Shown: positions 5,554 through 10,387 of the stretch, piece by piece
How positions within the stretch are numbered: position 1 is the stretch's first letter
Layout of the letters: every line of letters begins with the position of its first letter
Source: an uncultured bacterium
GTDB taxonomy: Bacteria; Bacillota; Clostridia; Lachnospirales; Lachnospiraceae
Length of the DNA stretch: 10,387 bases
Assembly: GCA_947086625.1 (NCBI GenBank)
Contig: CAMTZV010000012.1
Span: 1 to 10,387 of the forward strand
Direction: 5' to 3'
The notes under the pieces: model-generated
Database searches by the model: none
Seen by the model: the letters and a program-made list of their open reading frames with translations, nothing else
What the model was told of the DNA's origin: nothing
Translations under genes and position numbers: made by a program

Positions 5554-6606
5554 ATGCTGTTTAAAAAGAAAAAGAACGCGGCGTTCACGGAAGCGACGCC
5601 GGATATGGACCCGGGCGGGGGGAACCGCCGCAGGGAGAAAAAGCTCTCCGGCGCGAAGCTGGGCCGGAATTTTCTGATCGTTTTGATCCTGCTGCTGGCG
5701 TGCTACTGCCTTGCGGGGAGCGTTTATTCCCTGAAGGAGAGCGAGTATGCGGTCGTCACGACGTTCGGCGTGCCCACGGTCGTGGACGAGCCGGGCATCC
5801 ACATCAAGGCGCCCGTTGTACAGCGGCTTGACCGCGTGCCCAAGACGATCAACGGGTTTACGATCGGCTACGACCGGGAGACGAACGAGTCGATCGACGC
5901 GGAATCGTTCATGATTACGCGCGACTATAACTTTGTCAACGTCGATTTTTACGCCGAGTACCGCGTGACCGAGCCGACAAAATACCTGTTCCACTCGGAA
6001 AATCCGGTTGCGATTTTGAAAAATCTCACCCAGAGCTATATCCGTGACACGATCGGGCTCTACGACGTGGACAGCGTGATTACGACCGGAAAAAACGAGA
6101 TTCAGGCGTCGATCAAGGAAAAGATCATCGCGCGTCTGGACGCGGAGGATATCGGCATCCAGCTCGTCAATCTGACGATTCAGGACGCGGAGCCGCCGAC
6201 GGCGGAGGTCATCGACGCGTTTAAAAACGTGGAAAACGCGAAGCAGGGCAAGGAGACGTCGATCAACAAGGCGAACCAGAAGCGCAATGAGGACATTCCC
6301 GCGGCGCGTGCGCGGGTGGACGAGACGCTGAAGACGGCGAACGCGCAGGCGGAGCAGCGCGTAAACGAGGCCGAGGGACAGGTCGCGCGCTTAAACGAGC
6401 TGTTTGCGGAGTACAAAAAATACCCGCTCATCACAAAGCAGCGGATGTTTTACGAGACGATGGAGAAAATTTTGCCCGACATGAAGGTTATCATCACAAA
6501 GAGCGACGGCAGCACGCAGACGATGCTCCCGCTCGAGAGCTTTGCAGATATTGACCTGGAAGGTGCATCCAAAGAGACGGGAGGTAGTGAAAATGAAGAA
6601 GAGTAA
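5554..6606 (+). CDS. hflK: HflK-like SPFH/Band 7 membrane protein
   Basis: A 350-residue protein. It has a basic, Gly-rich cytoplasmic N-terminus, one membrane segment (about 39-58), then an SPFH/Band 7 domain starting SEYAVVTTFG and containing EPGIHIKAPVVQRLDRV (79-95). A long charged, Ala/Glu/Lys-rich coiled coil follows (about 220-290), with an acidic tail. In proteobacteria HflK and HflC form a large membrane cage that surrounds and restrains the FtsH protease. Here the order hflK then hflC is kept, but no protease gene is adjacent. The start is fixed by AAGGAGG at 5542-5548. The gene overlaps hflC by 14 bases. Family is clear; the HflK rather than generic SPFH name rests on pairing with the HflC-like gene. 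Confidence 0.88.
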   Translation: MLFKKKKNAAFTEATPDMDPGGGNRRREKKLSGAKLGRNFLIVLILLLACYCLAGSVYSLKESEYAVVTTFGVPTVVDEPGIHIKAPVVQRLDRVPKTINGFTIGYDRETNESIDAESFMITRDYNFVNVDFYAEYRVTEPTKYLFHSENPVAILKNLTQSYIRDTIGLYDVDSVITTGKNEIQASIKEKIIARLDAEDIGIQLVNLTIQDAEPPTAEVIDAFKNVENAKQGKETSINKANQKRNEDIPAARARVDETLKTANAQAEQRVNEAEGQVARLNELFAEYKKYPLITKQRMFYETMEKILPDMKVIITKSDGSTQTMLPLESFADIDLEGASKETGGSENEEE

Positions 6607-7468
6607 AGGCGGAAAGTGGCTTGCCGCCCTGCTTGCGGCGGTGCTTCTCGTGCTCGGGCTGACAAGCGTTGTCGTTACCTATCCGAACGAGTACGCGGTC
6701 GTCAAGCAGTTCGGGAAGATCGTCTCGATCCGCAAGTCGCCGGGGTTAAGCTTTAAGGTGCCGTTCATCCAGCGGGTGGACAAGATTGAAAACGAGGTAT
6801 TGCTTTACGATCTCGCGGTGAGCGACGTCATGACGAAGGACAAAAAATCGATGATCGCGGACTGCTTTGTGCTCTGGCGCATCAACGACCCGCAGAGATA
6901 TACGCAGACGCTGAGCGCGCAGAAGAGCAACGCGGAATACCGCATCAACACGATCGTCTACAACAGCCTGAAAAATGTTATCAGCTCGCTCTCTCAGGAG
7001 GAGGTTATCAGCGGGCGCGACGGCGAGCTTGCGGCGTCCATCAAGTCAAATATCGGGGACACGCTGGATCAGTACGGCATCACGCTGCTGGCAGTCGAGA
7101 CGAAGTCGCTCGATCTGCCCGACGAGAACAAGTCGGCGGTCTATGAGCGCATGATCTCCGAGCGAAACAACATCGCGGCGACGTACAAAGCGGAGGGCGA
7201 TGAGGAGGCCAAGGAGATTTCCAACAACACAAAGGCGGAGATCACGGTCATGCAGTCCGAGGCGGACGCGCAGGCGGCGGAGATCGTCGCGAAGGGCGAG
7301 GCGGAGTATATGCGCATTTTAAGCGATGCTTATAATAATGAAGAAAAGGCGGATTTCTATCTGTTTTTGCGCGCGCTGGACGCGGCAAAGGCGACGATGA
7401 AGGGCGAGAATAAAACGCTGATTATCGACGAAACCTCGCCGCTGGCGGATATTTTTTATGGATATTGA
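6593..7468 (+). CDS. hflC: HflC-like SPFH/Band 7 membrane protein
   Basis: A 291-residue protein starting at the ATG eight bases after GGGAGG (6579-6584). An upstream in-frame ATG at 6542 lies inside hflK and would add a non-hydrophobic extension before the membrane anchor. The membrane segment is about 9-29, followed by the SPFH domain opening PNEYAVVKQFGKI and including KVPFIQRVD. The second half carries the typical HflC coiled coil (EAKEISNNTKAEI, EADAQAAEIVAKGEAE), and the C-terminal part has DFYLFLRALDAAKATM, which resembles the DFYAFIRSL region of E. coli HflC. It probably assembles with HflK as a hetero-oligomer in the membrane. The next gene starts 16 bases after its stop. Confidence 0.9.
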   Translation: MKKSKGGKWLAALLAAVLLVLGLTSVVVTYPNEYAVVKQFGKIVSIRKSPGLSFKVPFIQRVDKIENEVLLYDLAVSDVMTKDKKSMIADCFVLWRINDPQRYTQTLSAQKSNAEYRINTIVYNSLKNVISSLSQEEVISGRDGELAASIKSNIGDTLDQYGITLLAVETKSLDLPDENKSAVYERMISERNNIAATYKAEGDEEAKEISNNTKAEITVMQSEADAQAAEIVAKGEAEYMRILSDAYNNEEKADFYLFLRALDAAKATMKGENKTLIIDETSPLADIFYGY

Positions 7469-7471
7469 GAC

Positions 7472-7478
7472 GGAGGGG
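7472..7478 (+). promoter_or_regulatory. Ribosome binding site fixing the MoxR start
   Basis: GGAGGGG ends six bases before the ATG at 7485. The in-frame ATG at 7458 lies inside hflC without a comparable site, so 7485 is preferred. Confidence 0.75.
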
Positions 7479-7484
7479 CGAGCG

Positions 7485-8450
7485 ATGAACGAGATCGTCG
7501 GACGGATTTTTACGGAGGTAAAAAAGGTAGTTTCCGGCAAGGATGACTGCATCGAAAAAGCCTTTGCGTCGATGCTGGCCGGCGGACATATTTTGATCGA
7601 GGATGTGCCGGGCGTGGGTAAAACCACGCTCGCGCTTGCCTTTTCCGCGGCGATGGCGCTGGAAAACCACCGGATGCAGTTCACGCCGGACGTGCTTCCG
7701 GCTGATATTCTCGGGTTTGTGATGTACGACAAGGAGCAGGGCGGCTTTTTCTATCGCGAGGGCGCGATCATGTGCAACCTCTTTCTTGCGGACGAGATCA
7801 ACCGGACGTCGCCGAAAACGCAGTCGGCGCTTTTAGAGGTCATGGAGGAGGGGTGCGTGACGGTGGACGGCGTTTCCCATCCGGTGCCGGAGCCGTTTTT
7901 GGTCATGGCGACGGAAAACCCGAAGGGCAGCGCGGGCACGCAGCTTTTGCCCGAGTCCCAGCTCGACCGCTTCATGATCCGCATGAGCATGGGCTATCCC
8001 GATTTCGCGAGCGAGCTTTTGATCGCAAAGGGCGAGCGGAGCAGGCGCCGGGCGGACAGCATCCGTCCGGTCATCGATGCGGCGGGGCTTGTGGGCCTGC
8101 AGCGTGAGGCGGGTGCGGTGCATGTGGACGAGAGCATTTATGAGTACATTACAAAGCTGGTTGCGGCGACGCGTGAAAACGATTACATCGATCTGGGCGT
8201 GAGCCCGCGGGGCACGGTCGCCTGTGTGCGCATGGCAAAGGCGTGGGCGTTTGTGAAGGGCAGGGATTATGTCCTGCCGGAGGACGCGGCGGCTGTCTTT
8301 TTGGACGTGACGGCGCACCGCATCGTGCTGAACACAAAGGCGCGGGTTGCAAAGCTGACCGCGGAGCAGGTGCTCGGTGAGGTTTTGGCATCCGTCACCC
8401 GTCCGTCGTCCTTTGGTGCGAGAGCGGCGCGCGGGAGGATGGGCGCATGA
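7485..8450 (+). CDS. MoxR-family AAA+ ATPase
   Basis: A 321-residue AAA+ protein of the MoxR group, cytoplasmic ATPases thought to act as chaperones that mature or regulate partner proteins encoded nearby. Walker A is VPGVGKTT (41-48, Lys46); Walker B is LFLADEINRT (99-108, Asp103-Glu104). Sensor 1 is ATEN (142-145), the likely arginine finger is in LDRF (Arg162), and the SPRG motif lies in the C-terminal helical domain. The stop overlaps the next start (ATGA). The downstream DUF58 and transglutaminase-like genes form the common MoxR/DUF58/transglutaminase arrangement. Less usual is the tight link to hflK and hflC upstream, which suggests the ATPase acts with, or on, the SPFH assembly. Confidence 0.95.
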   Translation: MNEIVGRIFTEVKKVVSGKDDCIEKAFASMLAGGHILIEDVPGVGKTTLALAFSAAMALENHRMQFTPDVLPADILGFVMYDKEQGGFFYREGAIMCNLFLADEINRTSPKTQSALLEVMEEGCVTVDGVSHPVPEPFLVMATENPKGSAGTQLLPESQLDRFMIRMSMGYPDFASELLIAKGERSRRRADSIRPVIDAAGLVGLQREAGAVHVDESIYEYITKLVAATRENDYIDLGVSPRGTVACVRMAKAWAFVKGRDYVLPEDAAAVFLDVTAHRIVLNTKARVAKLTAEQVLGEVLASVTRPSSFGARAARGRMGA

Positions 8451-9553
8451 GCCATCTGGTCGCGGGGGCGCTTCTGGCGGCGTTTCTCCTGTACATTGCC
8501 GCGCTCTACAAGAGTGTACAGCTCGCGCTGCTCGGCTGCTGTGTGGCGGGGATTGTCGCGGGGGCGCTTCTTCTTTTGGCTTACCGCCTGTGGGCCGTGC
8601 AGCTTTCGCTTTCCGGGGCGATGCCGCTTGCAGAGCGGGGAAAGCCGTCCGCCGTATCGTTTCTGGTGCGGGCAAGGCGTCCGGTGCTGGGCAAGGCGCG
8701 GCTGCTGGCACGGGTGGAAGTGCGGCAGCTTCCGCGCGGGCGAAAGAAGCGCACCTGGATCGAGCTGGAAACACCGCGAAGCGGGGAGGAGCCGGCGCGC
8801 TCTTCGCTGTGCCTGCGCTACGCCGGGGGCTACGAGTGCCGCCTGCGCCGTGTGCGCGTTTACGACTGGACGGGGCTGTTTTTCCTCGGAAAGCGGGCAA
8901 AGGGCCGCACGGTTTTACACGTCCTGCCTGCGGTGCACGCCTTTCCGCTGGCGGTGTCGGGTTCCGTGCGGGGCTTTTTCGGCGAGGCCGAGGTGTACGA
9001 CGACATGCGCGGCGGCCACGATACGTCCGAGACGTTTCAGATCCGCGCCTATGCCGCGGGGGACAAGCTGCAAAATATCCACTGGAAGCTGACCGCAAAG
9101 ACGGACGAGCTGATGGTGCGGGAGCACAGCCTGCCGAAGGGCTGTCCCGTTGCCCTGCTTTTGGGCGCGCCGGGCGGGCACCAGAGTGTCGCGGGGTTCG
9201 ACCGCTTTTTGCAGGTGGCGGCGAGTCTTTCGTTTGCGCTGATCGAGGCGGAGTGCCCGCACATCGTGAGCTGGTATGACGGCGGGGAGGAAAAGCCGGT
9301 GCGCACCCGTGTGGACGACGACGAGGATTTTTACGGCTGGCAGCTTTTGTACATGGAGGCGGCGGGCGCAGGGCAGGGCGCGTCCGCGGATATCGAGGAG
9401 CGCTACATGCAGGATTACCGCAGGGAGCCGCTTTTACACCGGCTGCGGCTGGAGCCGGACTTGAAGCTTTACCTCGACGGAAAGCTTTTTTATGCATTTG
9501 CAAAAAGCGGCGATCTCGCAGAGGAAATGGGTAAACTGGAGCTTTATTTATGA
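8447..9553 (+). CDS. DUF58 membrane protein
   Basis: A 368-residue protein with two N-terminal membrane helices (about 4-20 and 24-51), a middle beta-rich region, and the DUF58 signature at 197-219: FQIRAYAAGDKLQNIHWK followed by LTAKT. DUF58 proteins often adopt a von Willebrand A-like fold and are routinely encoded next to MoxR ATPases, as here; their biochemical role is not settled. The start overlaps the MoxR stop by four bases and its own stop overlaps the following start by four bases, so all three are probably translationally coupled. The C-terminal region is acidic and aromatic and shows no further known domain. Confidence 0.9.
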   Translation: MSHLVAGALLAAFLLYIAALYKSVQLALLGCCVAGIVAGALLLLAYRLWAVQLSLSGAMPLAERGKPSAVSFLVRARRPVLGKARLLARVEVRQLPRGRKKRTWIELETPRSGEEPARSSLCLRYAGGYECRLRRVRVYDWTGLFFLGKRAKGRTVLHVLPAVHAFPLAVSGSVRGFFGEAEVYDDMRGGHDTSETFQIRAYAAGDKLQNIHWKLTAKTDELMVREHSLPKGCPVALLLGAPGGHQSVAGFDRFLQVAASLSFALIEAECPHIVSWYDGGEEKPVRTRVDDDEDFYGWQLLYMEAAGAGQGASADIEERYMQDYRREPLLHRLRLEPDLKLYLDGKLFYAFAKSGDLAEEMGKLELYL

Positions 9554-10387
9554 GACACGCAATTCGCTGGGAAAATCAAAAGGGCAGCGGCGCGAAAAAC
9601 GCAGGGGGATGGTATCAGTGCGCGCTTTTGTTCGCGGGCAGCACACTTGGCCTGTGCGCGGCATATATGCAGCTTTTGGATACATATGCTCTGATCAGAA
9701 GCCTTGCGGTTCCAAAGGAGTATGTTTTGGCGGTGCTGCTCGCCGCCGCGGCGCTGGCGGCGCTGTACGGGAGCGGGATTCTGCGGAGTTTCTGGCTGCG
9801 GCTGCTTCCGGCGGTCCCGCTCGGGCTTTGCTTTTACCGCTTTTATAAGACGCATCAGCTTCCGCTCGAGGACGGAGGCCTTTACATTGCGCGCTGCTAT
9901 GTCAGACGGTTCTGCATATTTTTTAAGAAGAGTATTCTTTTTCCGAACGGGCTGCGTGAGGAAGCGCCGGGGGCGCTTTTGTTCTGGAGCCTGCTTTTGC
10001 TGTGCGTGTGCTTCGTGCTGGCGGGGGCGTTCCGGGCGCGCGTGGTTTTGCTGCTTCCGTCTGTGCTGTTGCTTGCAGCGCATATCGCGGTTGGCAGCTC
10101 GCCGGGCTGGGGGAGTGCTGCGGTGCTTCTCGCTGCGGGCGTGGTGCTCGCCGGGCGCTGGGATGCTTTGCCGGATCGGTGGCATGTGCGCACGGCACAG
10201 CTCGCCGGGGTGCTATGCGTTTGCATAATCATCGGTCTTTTCGGCGCGTCGCTTCCGCAGCGCGTAGTCGGGATGCACGAAAAGGTGCAGAAAAAGCAGT
10301 GGGCGATGGAGGATGCCGTTCTCGCGCTTCCGGTGTGGCGCGCTTTTGAGCAGCCGGGCGTGGTGGACAACGGTAAGCCGCGCTACA
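9550..10387 (+). CDS. TgpA-like transglutaminase-family membrane protein, N-terminal half, runs off the right edge
   Basis: A frame with no stop from the ATG at 9550 to the window end: 279 residues and one extra base. About seven hydrophobic segments are visible (roughly 21-41, 57-76, 82-98, 140-160, 162-181, 186-201, 214-235), followed by a polar stretch. That is the layout of the membrane region preceding an extracytoplasmic transglutaminase core in TgpA-like proteins. The catalytic Cys-His-Asp domain would lie outside the window, so the identification rests on membrane topology and on its place after MoxR and DUF58. ATGA overlaps the DUF58 stop. An unrelated multi-pass protein cannot be excluded. 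Confidence 0.75.
   Translation, partial: MRHAIRWENQKGSGAKNAGGWYQCALLFAGSTLGLCAAYMQLLDTYALIRSLAVPKEYVLAVLLAAAALAALYGSGILRSFWLRLLPAVPLGLCFYRFYKTHQLPLEDGGLYIARCYVRRFCIFFKKSILFPNGLREEAPGALLFWSLLLLCVCFVLAGAFRARVVLLLPSVLLLAAHIAVGSSPGWGSAAVLLAAGVVLAGRWDALPDRWHVRTAQLAGVLCVCIIIGLFGASLPQRVVGMHEKVQKKQWAMEDAVLALPVWRAFEQPGVVDNGKPRY

Noticed and set aside
8377..9279. A 300-residue + strand frame overlapping DUF58
   Set aside because: It is out of frame with the DUF58 gene, has a low-complexity Ala/Gly/Arg composition and no ribosome binding site. The DUF58 frame carries the real motif.
7833..9503. A 556-residue open frame on the minus strand
   Set aside because: It lies opposite the MoxR and DUF58 genes, is very rich in Arg, Pro and Ala as expected for the complement of GC-rich coding DNA, and shows no domain.
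1..10387. CRISPR array, tRNA, rRNA, insertion sequence or phage genes
   Set aside because: No regularly spaced repeats, cloverleaf-like sequence, transposase or integrase motif was seen on either strand.

Overview
The window is moderately GC-rich DNA with every supported gene on the + strand. Shine-Dalgarno sites are strong (AAGGAGG type) and genes are tightly packed, often overlapping. The pairing of two GH130 phosphorylases with a cellobiose 2-epimerase-type enzyme, together with the MoxR/DUF58/transglutaminase cassette, points to an anaerobic gut or rumen Firmicute, most likely Lachnospiraceae. That placement is inferred from gene content, not from a marker gene.

Region 1 (1-4577) is the 3' part of a beta-mannan/mannooligosaccharide operon. 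It holds the C-terminal part of a cellobiose/mannobiose 2-epimerase, a GH130 4-O-beta-mannosyl-glucose phosphorylase, a GH130 beta-1,4-mannooligosaccharide phosphorylase, and a 630-residue protein that fuses a class I mannose-6-phosphate isomerase to a ROK-family sugar kinase. Together they would epimerise mannobiose to mannosyl-glucose, cleave it with phosphate to mannose-1-phosphate and glucose, and carry both products into glycolysis. The phosphomannomutase, transporter and mannanase are not in the window and may lie upstream. The kinase half has lost two normally conserved nucleotide-site residues.

Region 2 (4550-5553) is an island of two small genes. A good sigma-A promoter lies inside the end of the isomerase-kinase gene and is followed by a palindrome. 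It would drive a 49-residue charged helical protein and a 123-residue, Gly/Asn-rich, four-cysteine protein whose N-terminus looks like a leader peptide. A clear intrinsic terminator follows. After it comes about 300 bp without a supported gene, holding a highly folded palindromic element (5255-5417) and a weaker predicted promoter. This island is the least explained part of the window.

Region 3 (5554-10387) is a compact operon: hflK, hflC (SPFH/Band 7 membrane proteins), a MoxR-family AAA+ ATPase, a DUF58 membrane protein and the N-terminal membrane half of a TgpA-like transglutaminase that runs off the right edge. Start and stop codons overlap or nearly touch throughout, which suggests one transcript and a shared role at the membrane or cell envelope.
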